Position numbers and translations under genes: made by a program. The notes under the pieces are model-generated. The model was not told where the DNA came from. It saw only the letters and a list, made by a program, of their open reading frames with translations, and did not search any database. Positions 11,094 through 24,581 of a DNA stretch of 64,000 bases are shown one piece after another. Source of the DNA: Loripinus fragilis (taxonomy: Eukaryota > Mollusca > Bivalvia > Lucinida > Lucinidae); contig OZ026514.1 in assembly GCA_964019695.1 (NCBI GenBank), forward strand, positions 96,548,345 to 96,612,344, in the 5' to 3' direction. Numbering within the stretch: position 1 is the stretch's first letter; the number at the start of each line of letters is the position of its first letter.

Positions 11094-12747
11094 TGCACTT
11101 TCTCCAAGTTCCAAATGAAGATTTAATCGACTGGTATTTCCTTCATTTTCATCCCTGATTGCTTTCTTATGGCAATGAATACAACTTTCTGTTTTTTGAA
11201 ATTATATTAATGTTGTCTGAAATAAATTTTGAAATGGGGCTCATTATGTAAGTATTCATTTCCTGGGTATCCTGGTCTTCAATTTGAGTAAACCCAGGTA
11301 TTGCAGTACATATATCTCTTAATGCAGACAGTCTATGTTCCTATCTAATTAGGCAAATTTATATTTTGGTGGTTGTTGATTTTTCCCTACTTAAGACTTT
11401 AAATTATGAGGTTGAGGTTGTTCTTTACGTTTATCCCAGTATTGCACTTTCTCCAAGTTCCAAATGAAGATTTAATCGACTGGTATTTCCTACATTTTCA
11501 TCCCTGATTGCTTTCTTATGGCAAAGAATACAAATTTCTGTTTTTGAAATTATATTTGTTGTCTAAAATTAAATTTGAAATAGGGCTCATTATGTAAGTA
11601 TTCATTTCCTGGGTATCCTGGTCTTCAATTTGAGTAAACCCAGGTATCACAGTACATATATCTCTTAATGCAGACAGTCTATGTTCCTATCTAATTAGGC
11701 AAATATATATTTTGGTGGTTGTTGATTTTTCCCTACTTAAGACTTTAAATTATGAGGTTGAGGTTGTTCTTTACGTTTATCCCAGTATTGCACTTTCTCC
11801 AAGTTCCAAATGAAGATTTAATCGACTGGTATTTCCTACATTTTCATCCCTGATTGCTTTCTTATGGCGAAGAATACAAATTTCTGTTTTTGAAATTATA
11901 TTTGTTGTCTAAAATTAAATTTGAAATAGGGCTCATTATGTAAGTATTCATTTCCTGGGTATTCTGGTCTTCAATTTGAGTAAACCCAGGTATCGCAGTA
12001 CATATATCTCTTAATGCAGACAGTCTATGTACCTATCTAATTAAGCAAATTTATATTTTGGTGGTTGTTGATTTTTCCCTACTTAAGACTTTAAATTATG
12101 AGGTTGAGGTTGTTTTTTACGTTTATCCCAGTATTGCACTTTCTCCAAGTTCTGAATGAAGATTTTATCGACTGGTATTTCCTACATTTTCATCCCTGAT
12201 TGCTTTCTTATGGCAAAGAATACAAATTTCTGTTGTCTGAAATTAAATTTGAAATGGAGCTCATTATGTAAGTACTCATTTCCTGGGTATCCTGGTCTTC
12301 AATTTGAGTAAACCCAGGTATCGCAGTACATATATCTCTTAATGCAGACAGTCTATGTTCCTATATAATTAGGCAAATTTATATTTTGGTGGTTGTTGAT
12401 TTTTCCCTACTTAAGACTTTAAATTATGAGGTTGAGGTTGTTCTTTACGTTTATCCCAGTACTGCACTTTCTCTAAGTTCCAAATGCAGATTTAATCGAC
12501 TGGTATTTCCTACATTTATATTTGTTGTCTGAAATTAAATTTGAAATGGGGCTCATTATGGTAATATTCATTTCCTGGGTATCCTGGTCTTCAATTTGAG
12601 GAAACCCAGGTATCGCAGTACATATATCTCTTAATGTGGACAGTCTATGTTCCTATCTAATCAGGCAAATTTATATTTTGGTGGTTGTTGATGTTTTCCT
12701 ACTTAAGACTTTAAATTATGAGGTTGTTCTTTACGTTTATCCCAGTT
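11094..12747. repeat. Tandem array, about 346 bp x 4.8 units
   Basis: The marker TGCACTTTCTCCAAG starts at 11094, 11443, 11789, 12135 and 12463 (the last copy reads TGCACTTTCTCTAAG), giving periods of 349, 346, 346 and 328. The units are highly similar. Each contains a potential hairpin CCTGGGT ... ACCCAGG. The last unit carries deletions and ends at about 12747. This is a local satellite-like array. Confidence 0.9.
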
Positions 12748-12779
12748 TTCTTGAAGTAACATTGATTTTGGGTGTTTTT

Positions 12780-13950
12780 ACAGGACTATTAAAAGCTTCT
12801 TTTTCAGGAAACATTGGCATTTTCCTTTTGACCATTTTAATCCTGGACTAGGCTTTCTGAAAAGGAAAATTTATCTGCTCTATGCTGAGATATGTCATTC
12901 AAATATTTACTGATTCTGAACCTATATTTCATGATAATGTTTGTCTTTGTAATGTTTTCCAAAAATAGTGGCTGTTTTCGGACATTTGATGCCACGCTAT
13001 GCCTAGATAAAGCACCAACCAATATAGAGGACCATAATGGATATGGACAGAAAAGATTTCTGAATAAAGAGTTAACAGATGGTATTTACTGATTTCAAGC
13101 TTAGTTTCCTTTTTCGAGGAGCTCAGATAGTTTTGCTTTTCCTGAAGGATTTTTTTTCAATTATACAACTAGGGACATGTTCAGATATATTATAAATTTT
13201 GTTTTCAATAAGTGGTTTTTATCAGATCATTCAAACTGCTCAGTACTAACAGCTGCTCCAGTGCCAGTATCCACATAAAACATGTGTTTGATTGGCAAGT
13301 TGTAAAATGAATCTACTAGCTTCTGCTTTTCTGGTTCATTGTAAAACTAAGAGCCACAAATTACACTGAATATCTGTTCTAAATTATCAATGGTACCTTT
13401 GCTATTGAGAGAAGATAAAATTGGGTGTGTTTTTGTACATTTAAAGTTTTGTACAGGACTATCATCAAAGCCTCTATTTCAGGACACATTGTCATTTTCC
13501 TTTAAACAATTTAATCCTTAAAATATTTGAAATGGTACGGGTCTGATATTTCAACAACTCAGATAATTTATCAGTTCTATACCGAGACCTGTCATTCAAC
13601 TATTTGTATTTAAGAATTCTGAACCTATTTTCCATGATACTATTTGTATTCCAAAAATATCGCCTGATGCCGTACTATGCCTAGATAAATCACCAACCAA
13701 TATAGAGGACCATAATTGATATTAGGAGAGAAGATTTCTGAATGAAAAGGGTTAACAGATCGTATTGGTATGCACTGATTGCAAGCTTAGTCTCCTTCTT
13801 CGAGCAGCTCACATCTTTTCCTGAAGGATTTTTTTTCAAATTTAATTGTGCTTTTCCATAAACACTATTTTTTGAATTGTCAAACTAGGTTCATGTTCAT
13901 ATGTATTACATTTGTATTAATTTTGTTTTCAATAAGTAGTCTTTCATCAG
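12780..13950. repeat. Tandem segmental duplication, two diverged copies
   Basis: Copy 1 (about 12780-13220) and copy 2 (about 13446-13950) share an ordered series of blocks. These are CAGGACTAT, GTCATTCAA, TGCCTAGATAAA, CCAACCAATATAGAGGACC, TTCCTGAAGGATTTTTTTTC and TTTTGTTTTCAATAAGT. The unit is about 670-700 bp. No open frame is conserved between the copies, so it is non-coding. Confidence 0.75.
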
Positions 13951-13988
13951 CACAATAGTTATCTTTAAATGCATGAGCGATGCTATTT

Positions 13989-14867
13989 ATGCCCCCGCCA
14001 TTTATAATGGGGGGGGCATATAGCATCACCCTTGTCCGTACGTATGTCCCGTACGTACGAAAATGGTTTCCGGGCGATATCTTTTGAAAACATTGGGGTA
14101 TTGGATTCATATTTCATACACAGGTATATAATCATAAAATACAGAACAAGTTCGATTATGGACAAAATCCACCAATTATTATCAGAGTTATGGCCCTTGA
14201 TCTCCGGATGAAAATTGGATTCCGGACGATATCTTTTGAATACAGTTATGTATTGGATTCATATTTCATACACAGGTATATAATCATAAAATACAGGTCA
14301 AGTTCGATCACCGATTATCATCAGAGTTATGGCCCTTGATCTCTGTACGAAAAATGGTTTCTGGGCGATATCTTTTGAATACATTGGTGAAATGGATTCA
14401 TATTATATACACAGGTATATAATCATAAAATACAGGTCAAGTTCGATTATGGACAAAATCCACCAATTATTATCAGAGTTATGGCCCTTGATCTCCAATT
14501 GAAAAATGGTTTCCGGGTGATATCTTTTGAATACAGTTATGTATTGGATTCATACTTCATACACAGGTATATAATCATAGAATACAGGTCAAGTTTGATT
14601 ACTGATAAAATCAACCAATTATTATCAGAGTTATGACCTTTGATCTCCTTATGAAAAATGGTTTCCGGGCGATATCTTTTGAATACGTTGGTGTATTGGA
14701 TTCATATTTCATACACAGGTATGTAATCATTAAATACAGGTCAAGTTTGATTATGGATAAAATCCACCAATTATTGTTAGAGTTATGGCCCTTTGTTAAT
14801 GACAATGCTCTATTTATGCGAATTTGGCAATAGCGGGGGCATCCGTGTCCCATGGACACATTTCTAG
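13989..14867 (+). mobile_element. Helitron-superfamily non-autonomous element, copy 1
   Basis: The 5' end is a strong hairpin (ATGCCCCCGCCATT/AATGGGGGGGGCAT). It is followed by about five tandem units of 130-155 bp marked by TATGGCCCTTGATCTC and ATACACAGGTATATAATCAT. The 3' end has TAGCGGGGGCAT (inverse of the start), the hairpin GTGTCC-CAT-GGACAC (14845-14859), ATTT, and CTAG (14864-14867) followed by T. Hairpin plus CTAG before a T is the classical Helitron 3' end; 5' hairpins and internal inverted ends are typical of Helentron derivatives. An inverted copy lies at 48494-49241. Confidence 0.75.
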
Positions 14868-14885
14868 TTGTCACAGGATTAACAA

Positions 14886-15386
14886 CGCACCATTCACTGT
14901 ACGTCATTTCCTTTTGGAATGTGGCGATTTTTCACAAGTAAGAAATAATTGCTTCCATGTTGATAACATGAAACAGCTATTTCAAGATATACATATGAAT
15001 AGAATTATGACATTTTTAAGACAAATAGATCTTTTTAACAAAATCTAATTGCTATTTTTTAAAATCATGTTTGTTTTACATAATATTTTATATCAGACCA
15101 TAATACAGATTCTTTAATGTTTTATTCTGTTCAGTTAAAGAACATGTACAGTTATCTGAATGGCTCTTTGAAACTGTCAGATATTGTACGTGGTCTCTCC
15201 TGTCAACAATCATATTGCAACTTATTATCATTATACAAACTCATGACCGTCATTCCTTTTATTTTATCTTACAAATTTTTACTTTTTCCATCCAAATCAT
15301 GTTTAGTTTAATACCGTCTGACGCTAATGACAAACAAGGGTTGATGCGTCGTTAAGCACCAAACAAAAAAAACAAGAAAAAACAAG
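14886..15386 (+). pseudogene. LINE copy A: 5'-truncated 3' end of ORF2 plus 3' UTR
   Basis: The frame encodes the C-terminal part of the LINE ORF2: the APFTVRHFLLECGDF zinc-binding motif and the final NLFNK-like end, stop near 15047. It is followed by a 3' UTR shared with the other copies, the stem-loop at 15320-15350, and an A-rich AAAC-type tail. The break just inside the C-x2-C motif is consistent with incomplete target-primed reverse transcription. Confidence 0.8.
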
Positions 15387-17757
15387 ATTAATGAACTTTG
15401 TTTTCAATTATACACGAGTCTGACTCTTTTTGTGAAAATATACTTGATCACTTACATGATTTTTGGACTTTTTATTTTTGACATTTGCAGCAATGCTATA
15501 TATTTTCTACAATAACTTGTTTCCTTATTTGCGAATAATTATGTGTCATGTGCATTCTGACAAAATGATGCATTTCTTGTTATCTCTTTTGGCTTTGTTA
15601 GTTTGAATTCAGACATTTTCTTTGTGATTACAGATTCCTCATTTTCATTAACCATTTTCATTTTTTTGTACTGATTGATCCTTCACTAACAAATACATTA
15701 TCATATAAAAAAAACCTTTCAATTGGGTATGTTGTTGCTTTAATCACCAATGCGCTGTCTTTTAAAATACAGTCGTTAAAGCCACAAGTAAATTTTAACG
15801 TCAGTTTTTTTAAACTTTTAACTTTCTTAAAGACAAATGCGTTTAAAGTTATGCAACTGATGGCAAGCTTCACGTCATGTCCTCATTTTCCTCCCAATTG
15901 TCAGTATTGGTCCAACAAATACATAAATCATTCTCTGTTCTTTTTCTCAATTAAGATTGATTTTGTTGTTCAATTTCAACTGAGGATGTAGGAACTTTAT
16001 CATGCTTTGTGTCAAACAAATATGAACTATCATCACAATTCTTTGAATGTCTTTTCATAAAGGTTTGGATGCGTTTTCTATTATGTGCAATGTTTTTTTT
16101 CAGCAAAATGCAAGCTTCTCCATAGGGCCCCTCTCGTTTTTAATTATTCAAGTTACCCACATTGAAAACCTTCAGTATATCGCTCTTTTTGGTTAAATTC
16201 AGCCTCTTGAACTTACCTGTTTTTCTGTAATCAGCGCCTGTTTTCCTCTGCCAAGTAAATTTGCCTGGCAATGTCAATTCACCATTTAATAATAAATGTC
16301 ACAAACAACACTTTCTGTTAAATCTGAATAATTTACTAAGGGAAAAGAAGAAAAATACATTTGTAAATTTGTGAGAACATATTAAATTCCAAATATCTCA
16401 TCTTTGAGAAACACAGGCTATCTGCATTACAGCGGAGTTTCATTTCTACATGATTGCGTACATGTCCCATGTTGTTGTACATGTAGATTTACCTAGTCAA
16501 AGTCAGTTAATCATATGATGTTTTAGTTATTCAGTACATAACGTTTTGTCATAAATTGTGGGTGGTAGGGTGCTGTGCCATATCATATTTGGCTTGTTAG
16601 TAAAATGAAGTTCGCTTCACTCAAGATAAATTTGGGTTGGACTAGAGCCTTTAGCCTATCCCATTATTCGTTTGTCTCCTTTGAGGAGTCCCAACATGAT
16701 CTTTCCTTATTATGCCATGAGCACAAGTTTTAGGAGTTCGGGTCTCTAGAAGAACGTCTAACCGATTTTTCTTGCGTTTTCAAAAGCATAACACGAAGTG
16801 TACTCATGTTTTCATCGCTCTGAATTCACCTCTGTCAACATGTTTTTCTAACATCCACTGCTACGGAAAAATAATTGAGAATTAAAATACGCTGATCCGA
16901 CGTGAGTTGTGTCACATTGTAACAAGGTATATTCTAAATTACTCCATGATGTCGGAACTTCATTTAGGCACGTCATTTGAAAAAGTAGTAAAAACTTATA
17001 TTAAAGGCCTTGGAAAAAATATAAATTTTATAAAAAATAGCCCTGGATTTAGCAAAGGTATACCGTGTGTTCTGCCAGTAGTCAAGCATAAATAAAACCA
17101 ATATGTATGCAGTTGATGACCCAATCACTGGGACAGAACACCTGATATACAGAATTATGCTTACAGTATGAAAAGCTTGAATGACTTTCAGAATCCTCTG
17201 TCCTCAGATGTTGAACTTCGTGCATATTAAGGTGCTGTTATTCTGCACTTTCAGAAGTAAAATATTGACATTACTATTTAAAATGCTTCTCTAACATGGA
17301 TATATATAATTGATGTCCATTTAAGTTTTTAAGATCCTTGTAAATGGTGCAATAGATAACCAAGCAAATAGAAATTAAGACAAGTATCAATATGTATCAA
17401 TATTGATACTTAGCAGACAGAAAGGACATATAAAACAAAATTGTGCATGAATGGATAAAAATTACACTCTTGCTTTAAGATTCATGAATTACCATTGTTG
17501 GGAAAATGTGAAATGAACAAAATCTATATAAAAAACTTTCTTGATATTCCAGGGGATTAAATTTTAGGCAAATCCCCCAATATCAGATACATGTACAATA
17601 CAAATATCATTGGAACGGATGTAGTCATAAAAAATTTCAAAACACCTTCCACCATAAAATCAAACGAACATAATTGTAATAATAAGTTAAAGCTAGCAAA
17701 GAAAGAGTTTAAAGACCTCAGGGAGACTTAAGTCATCTACTGAAAACCCTTTGCATA
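15387..17757. other. No gene seen
   Basis: About 2.4 kb of AT-rich sequence with only short, domain-less frames (for example 15658-15873 minus and 16907-17095 plus). Confidence 0.35.
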
Positions 17758-17815
17758 CAGTTTGGAGCCTGATCAGGACCGTAACAATGTTGGGCCTGAT
17801 CTGGATCCAAACTGT
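17758..17815. repeat. Dispersed short hairpin element (CAGTTTGGA type)
   Basis: Arms CAGTTTGGAGCCTGATCAGG and CCTGATCTGGATCCAAACTG pair around a short loop. Related hairpins lie at 47404-47470, 56220-56288 and 63129-63195. See the finding on this family. Confidence 0.7.
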
Positions 17816-18186
17816 TTGACTCTGATTGTGTTCCTGAAAGAACTTACTGAAGCTGGTTTTGAAAAAAGTAAGCAGACGACCATTACTGCAAAAAATTATC
17901 CAATTTAGACTAGCCCATGTGGTGAAGGTACTTAATGTGCACAGGTATATATGTGTAAATTCATACCTTAAGCCCTTAAATTACCATGTAGGATATAATT
18001 GTATGCACTACATTCCTCCCTAATGCATACCTTAGTGACTTTCAGTCAGCATACCAGTTTTCTGTGTATATGAATATGCAGATTAGAAAATAGTGTACCA
18101 TGTGTTGAGAAGCCAGCTGAACTGGATTTCCATGGTGTAAGAACAAATATATCCAGTTTCGGTATGATCAGGTTATTAATCATTCT

Positions 18187-20960
18187 TCATGTCTCTAAGC
18201 AGGAATGATGCAGTTTACCAGCAATATATTGATATGCGTTTTTACCATGCAGATGACTGCATACTTGTTTTGTTGAATCATTCATCTGAGTAATTATATT
18301 ACACTCTGTCTTGCGACTCGTAGTTGTTGGGGTATTCACTACATGATAAAGTCTGTCTTCATTAAGGATTATTTTTGGTGCCATGCAAATTCAGGATCAG
18401 AACCATTACCACCTTCAGATATAGCTCTAGACAAGGCAACAAATAATGCACCTGGATTCCTAGATTCAAACTGCCTAGTTTCTGGATTGATTACAACATA
18501 CAGATTGCTCTCTCCATGACCAATTGTTATACCCTGACATCTATGATTAATTGTACCCTGACCAAGTCTCAAGGGAATTTACTTTCTTTTACACCGACAT
18601 CTACAATTAAGCTTACGTTGAACAGGAACAAGGGGTTAAACTTTGGGATGACTCTCAATAAAGGCTGGGCAATAATATTTACAAAATTCGACCATTACAA
18701 CATCAGGTAGTGAGAATGTACTTTACCTTCAATGTAGATAACATCAAGAACAGTTCCCATTGCACAATCCATAAGGATAATGTTTGTGGTAAGCATTACC
18801 TTAGCACCATTACAAAGATACAAAATGTTGACCAAACCACCAGCTTTGTCAACTGATTCTGAGTTAGAATAAGTGCCAGTACCTTCTGCTTTAATCAACT
18901 CTATGGGAAAACATTCATTCATGTTTAGCAGTTTCATTTTATAATCATTTTTCTTCATGACTGGGGAAGCAAGAATCCATCAGAATTCATCCTATAGAGA
19001 AGATCAACACCATTTGATTTCCTCAAGTCATCCCACTGAAACCGCTGTTCCACACAATTTGTTACCTAGTTGTCTATAACCACGTATGCCCAAAAGTACA
19101 CCTCTTTACATTAATTGAAATTCATCTTGCCTGACCGTAGCTTTTTAAGTGACGACGGTGTTGAATTCTTGCCTAATAAGACTACCATGCATTGCTGCTG
19201 GACTCCTAAATTCACATATGTACACAGGGAAATCACAAACAGGGATTAACTAACTGCACATCATCTACAAAGAAAACAACAACTGTTAATCCTCCCCAAA
19301 ATAAAGAATTCTTTAAGCCATTATTCATTCAGAATCGAGAATGATACTCCATCCGTCCAAGGTTTGTTCATCCAATCAAGAAACGTTCATCACCAACCAA
19401 CAAAGCAACAATACCTTTTACAGTTGTTTTTTTTTTTTGCAAATTTTCCCCCAGTAGAACCATAGGAGTAAGCGTCTTATTTAGTTGGTATTTTCAAAAA
19501 AATATGTCACTCCTGAGATCAGATTTGCACTATTAACAGTTGGACAAAGAACCCAAACTGCTTTGTTACTGTTAAAAAGTTTACGAATTGATTGAACCAG
19601 ACATTACATTAGAAAAGATTTTCCAGATCCTGCTAATCTGGCAACACTCATGCGAAAGTTTTCACAGTTATCAGTACATTCCAAATAATCAGAAAGTGTA
19701 TTCATTACAAGATTATAGGCAGATTTCTGATCTTTATTAAGGGTAGAAATTGACACATCTGAAAGTCTCAAAGGTAAATGTGTCTCCTCAGAGGAAGGTG
19801 AAGTTTCTTCCAACCATTTTATACCAAGACCATTGGGATACTCTATTGATATTGCAGACCACTCATAATCAGGCCCACCATCATCAAAGTGAAACTCATT
19901 TGTAAAATCAGCATTATCATTATCTGAATCAGAGTAAATTTTCATCATCAAAATATTCCCCTTGGCTTTTCTAACTGCCCGGTGAACATCAGCTTTGACA
20001 AATATGGTACAAACATTACTACCCAAGAACTGCAGCATGCAATTTTCCAACTTTCATCTACCCATTTGATTTGTTCCAAACAGTTCCATTTTTTTCCTAT
20101 GCAAAATAACATGCTTCTGCTAAATGAAATCATACCAAGAGGAGCTACCAAGAGGTGCAGTCTTGGATAGGCCGTTCTCAATAATTATCAAGGGATGTAT
20201 TCCTCGTTGTGAATTTCTAATTCTTGGGAGCCCGATATACTGACACTCTGAAACTGATGACTACATCAATATAATGGGATGCTTTTACTGTTGATATATC
20301 ACGTTTAACAGTTTTCATCAACAATTTTGTGCATTAGGACTTTGCTGTAGCCCCAGCTGCCTCATCAGCATCATTTCTCATATCATTGAACAAATTTACC
20401 AACGAACCTGTTGACTCACTGCCTTTACAAGCGTAACCTGTCAAATAATATTCATCAACTGAAAGATCATCAAGATTACTTCTTGAAAGAATCAAAGATA
20501 TGTCTCCTCGTGTGTGGCAACCTCGTGTGTGGCATTTAGAATGTTGAACTAACTTAGGATGATCCCTTTCTAGTTCAAGACGATCACAGTTATTTTTGTC
20601 CTTAACAATTGCAGGTTTACTACACAACAGTTTACCAGGATTCTCAACAGTGCCAAACTCTTACCTACAGCTCTTAGTTTCCTAAACATATGTTCTTGAG
20701 GGTTTCTCGGGCAATACCTTGAGCATCTATGCAAATTTATAAGTAAGAAGTGATCTTCCAAAACAGATTCCTGAGTTTCCCTTACATCCATCAAACATTT
20801 ACCAATGGATTATCCTCCCCAGGTAGTAAGGACTTTGTACCTTCAGGAGGAAGCCATGAATCTTTCCTAGTAGTAGAGGAGCCAGGGTTCAGGTATGTCC
20901 CCTTTTTAGCAGAATTTTTACTTGTTTTATCCTTTAGTACATAGTATAGGCAGTATGTAA
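18187..20960 (-). pseudogene. Helitron transposase pseudogene: helicase half
   Basis: Reading the minus strand from high to low coordinates, the expected order of the C-terminal half of a Helitron RepHel protein appears in broken frames. At 20800-20900 there is a linker-like WLPPEGTKSLLPGEDNP segment. At 20570-20794 comes MDVRETQESVLEDHFLL and the HRCSRYC cysteine/histidine motif. At 20334-20627 comes RDHPKLVQHSKCHT, ISLILS and YYLTGYACKGSES. At 19604-20050 comes LNKDQKSAYN and Walker A (AGSGKS). At 18695-18958 comes GGLVNILYLCNGAKVMLTTN. At 18369-18572 come the TINHRCQGITIG and GALFVALSRA helicase motifs, and at 18187-18384 the NEDRLYHVVNTPTT C-terminal part. PIF1-like helicases unwind DNA during rolling-circle transposition. 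Several frameshifts and stops make this inactive. The Rep half is at 29020-29826. Confidence 0.85.
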
Positions 20961-20969
20961 CCAGATATT

Positions 20970-23065
20970 GCACTCAATTTAAGTCTTGCAAACATACCTG
21001 TAACAGTGTGTTTAATACGTTACCCCTCATTTTCTTAAAAACAAAAATATGTAATTAAGTCTATTTAGGTAGAATTTGAAATGTTTCAATGAACAAAACA
21101 TTTATGCAATCTGTAAGAACATGCTATCCTCTACACATATTGGTGTTTTTAAAAGTTGTTTGGGTCCATTATAATGTCATTTACGTTACATTTTCAAATA
21201 AACCCTTAAAATTATTGATCTTTTGTTAAAAAGTTTATTTGACAAATCTATTAATATTTTTTTTTAACTTCAGGATAACATGTATTTAAAAGAGTGTTAA
21301 CTGACCATTTCAAAACTGCAAACAGATACGTTCTAACATAAATACGTTATAAGCTGTTTAATTAGATGACCATAGATAAAACTTTGTATAAGTTTAGAAC
21401 CTCTTAAGTTTGAAAATAAGCATGAAAAAATTTTTCTATTAGATTTTAAACACATTATGGTAATTGTTTTGATATCACCGACTTTAGAGTAATACTTAAC
21501 AACATTTCTGAGGTAAAATATCATTATGTTGTTCGATTTTCAATATGTAACGTATAAACAAACTTGAAGACAAACAAATATTGTTTAATAGCTTAAATTA
21601 TACATCACTGGAAAGTTGATTTCATTAAAAAAAAGGGTGTTTGACAGGCATAAAAAGAGCATTTGTTCCAAAAGAAGAAGTTAACAGTACTAATTAGTAG
21701 ACTGTGTATATGGCTGTTAATGTTTCTTTAAGGAAATGGTATACTTCTTGACTTAAAAACAAAACGCGTTGTTTGCTAATTTTTCTATGTTATGTTATGC
21801 AATTTATAAACTTATAAGATGATAAGTCTGATGCAACATCTCAACTAAGATACCTTCCCTTAAGCTTGTTCAGTCAAATTTGCTAGAGTAACATATATAA
21901 CTATGAATAAACGAAATATATATCATGATTATATATTTGCCTCAACCGTTTTCAATATACAACTGAGCCTGAAAACCTAAAACAAATTTAGATTCTTTTA
22001 ATTGAACAAAACAATCTAATGAGCTATTCGGAAGCAGTCGAAGCTTTGTGTCCAACCTGTTCACTCTCATCACAATATATAAAATAGTAAATAACATATC
22101 TGTTCTATCAAATCTGATTCAATTATGATAAAATATCTAAGAACTTCTGAAATGATGTGTGGATGTTGGAAACTTTATTTGTTGTTGTTCCTTTTAGTTG
22201 TGGGAGTTTTGTATCTGGCCTTTGTTTTCTAATTTGTTTCTAGTTCAGCAATCATCTTGACAAGGAAGAGAGCTGGTTGCTTCAATTTAATTATATTGTG
22301 GGTCGGTCAGGAGTCTGTGATTGTGACATTTCCTTGTCATGTTCACTTATAGAAAGAAGCCGTTTGCTGGCAATCTAGACAGCTTCACTCCTTTATGAAT
22401 ATATAAAATAAAATGTTGTTTATTCAAGGAAACATAAGTGTTTGTTATCATTTATTCTTTGAGAGAGTGGCTCTGTTAAGCAAATTGTTTAAGCCACATC
22501 TATTCATGCATATTTCAAAACTCAGAAGGTGACTTTTTAATTTATTCTATCTATGAACTTTAATTTCAGCTCATTTTTAACATGGCTTTCATTGTTTGAT
22601 TAATGAAACTGATAGTCCTTTTAACTTAACACTACTAATCGTTTGTCAAAGTAATGCAAACTTTAAAACTAAAATGCATAATTGCCGTTGAAATTGGGGG
22701 AAATCATCCATAAGGATGGGTTTTACATGGCAAGGCAGTGATCATATCCAAGAAATCTAGATTTCTTCAGTTGTAATTTACAATACCATATTAACTTTAT
22801 AAAATTTAAACAGAGAGAAAATGTTTAAGCCAAATTTAACTAGGGCGCATTGAAATTACCGTTTTAAAGATTATTTACGTTAATCAGAGTGTTGATAGGA
22901 ATAACTATATCTTAGAGTAAAAATAGCAGTCATAAGATCAAACTTAGGTTTAGCAATTAGTGCTAATATAGCTGATGTTAAGTTCATCATAATACCATAG
23001 CAGTCATTGGACCCCATTTTAAACACACTGTTGCAGGAATCCTGTTTTTTTTTTCCTTTTTTTGC
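20970..23065. other. No gene seen
   Basis: AT-rich sequence with no long frame and no repeat recognised within the window. It lies between the two Helitron halves and is presumed to be inserted or diverged sequence. Confidence 0.3.
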
Positions 23066-23143
23066 GTTCTATCAACAACACTTTTTAGCATTAAAATTTA
23101 TGATATTGTGAAATGTTTAGGTAATCTTACTGATTGCTCATTA

Positions 23144-24581
23144 CGAGGGTCGTCCCACTAATTCGTGGACTTTTTGCGCTGTATTAAAACCATAAGTTTT
23201 ATCAAATTCAAATGTTCACAGATTCTTTTTGTATTATTCAAGAATAAATGTTGAAAATTTGACGCCATTAGCTCAAAGATTATGGTTTGTGGCAAACATC
23301 TAGTAGCACCACATATCGCCCTACGGACCATGTCAAACGTCAACGCCAGAATTTTATGACCTAACGTCATTTCTTTCCACTCCTTTTCGAAGTATTCTCC
23401 TGCATAGGTAATGCACTTTTGGCGGCGTTTCACCCATTTTTCATACACTTCTCTGAACCACACAGTTCGAATAGCGTATCTGATCTCCTCGTGATCTTGA
23501 AATCGTTTTCCACGCAAATGCTCCTTTCACCGTGTGGCCAGCTGGTACCATGTGGACTAGAATCACATCGGAACTATCCATGAATACAACACACATCACT
23601 TTTCTCATCAATTTAACTATCATCGCCTTCTTCCGGTGTGGTCTGTCACGTTTCTTCCATACCATAGACATGCTTTTATCCTCAGGCTCATAATAATGCA
23701 CCCACTTTTCATCCGTAGTGATAATGCCATCCAGAAAGATTGGGTCTGATCGACTTATGTCCAAGAATCACCTTGATGCGACGACACGAGCAGATTTTTT
23801 CTTCTGTTAGTAGTCTCGGTACCTATCTAGCGGATACGTGCGACATAGCCAGGTCTGCAGTTAAAACGCACTAAGCATGTAGACTTGCTGCAACTGGCAC
23901 TAACAGCTACTTACATGTAGCGCACCGTCTTCCGACGATCGCTTTCGATGACGTTCTTGAAGGCCAGAGTTTGTTTTTTATCCTTGCATGGCGGTCATCC
24001 ACGATGAGAACTGTCTGTCAACCTATTACTAAATCTGCCGTGCAACTTGTACACAAGCTGTTTAGACACATTCTTATATATATCTGTGCTTTGCATCTGT
24101 TTTAATATTTGTATGGGTGTCATTCCACCGTCGACACATAAATAAGTTACTGTACTTCGGGCCGTTGCGTCGTCAAAAGCCGTCATTTTCTTCAATATTC
24201 AAAAGGCAGTGGTGCATGTATAACTTGCGGCATTCGTATATAAATAACGTATGACGTTAGAAACTTGATATTCTGACGTCAGAATAATTATGACGTCCGC
24301 TGTTCCTGACGTTTTTGCACATTTTAGAGTAACTGTTTCGAAAACAATTGTTAAAAGAAAATGTCATGACTTCATTTCTAAGCAAATTTTGACGTGGTCC
24401 GTACACCCCTACCTGGGTTTATTAAAATGCTGCTATAATCCAAACTAAAACTTCAAATCTCTCCAAATTTACTTAATATGCGTGTAACAAAGTATTTGAT
24501 ATATGTGAAAAGTTTTATTATTCTACGACATTAGGTTTTTGATATATTTGTAAAGTCCACGATTTACTGGGACAACCCTCG
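23144..24581 (-). mobile_element. mariner-type transposon with 30-bp TIRs and TA duplication
   Basis: The terminal inverted repeats are CGAGGGTCGTCCCACTAATT ... on the left and, read inward from the right, CGAGGGTTGTCCCAGTAAAT ... . Both continue to CGTGGACTTT. TA dinucleotides flank it at 23142-23143 and 24582-24583. The length is 1438 bp, close to the 1.3-kb norm for mariner. Its transposase is on the minus strand and is broken. Confidence 0.92.
23158..24195 (-). pseudogene. mariner transposase, decayed
   Basis: The minus-strand pieces in order are as follows. 24195-23995 is an N-terminal helix-turn-helix-like region (ATARSTVTYLC). 23764-23441 is the catalytic part with the diagnostic DEKWVHYYEPEDKSMSMVW block and a downstream DSSDVILVHMVP stretch. 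23517-23158 is the C-terminal part with AIRTVWFREVYEKWV and CITYAGEYFEKEW. The enzyme would cut and paste its own DNA at TA sites using a DDD catalytic triad. Frameshifts between the pieces and stops around 23770-23990 inactivate it. It lies wholly inside the TIR pair. Confidence 0.9.
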
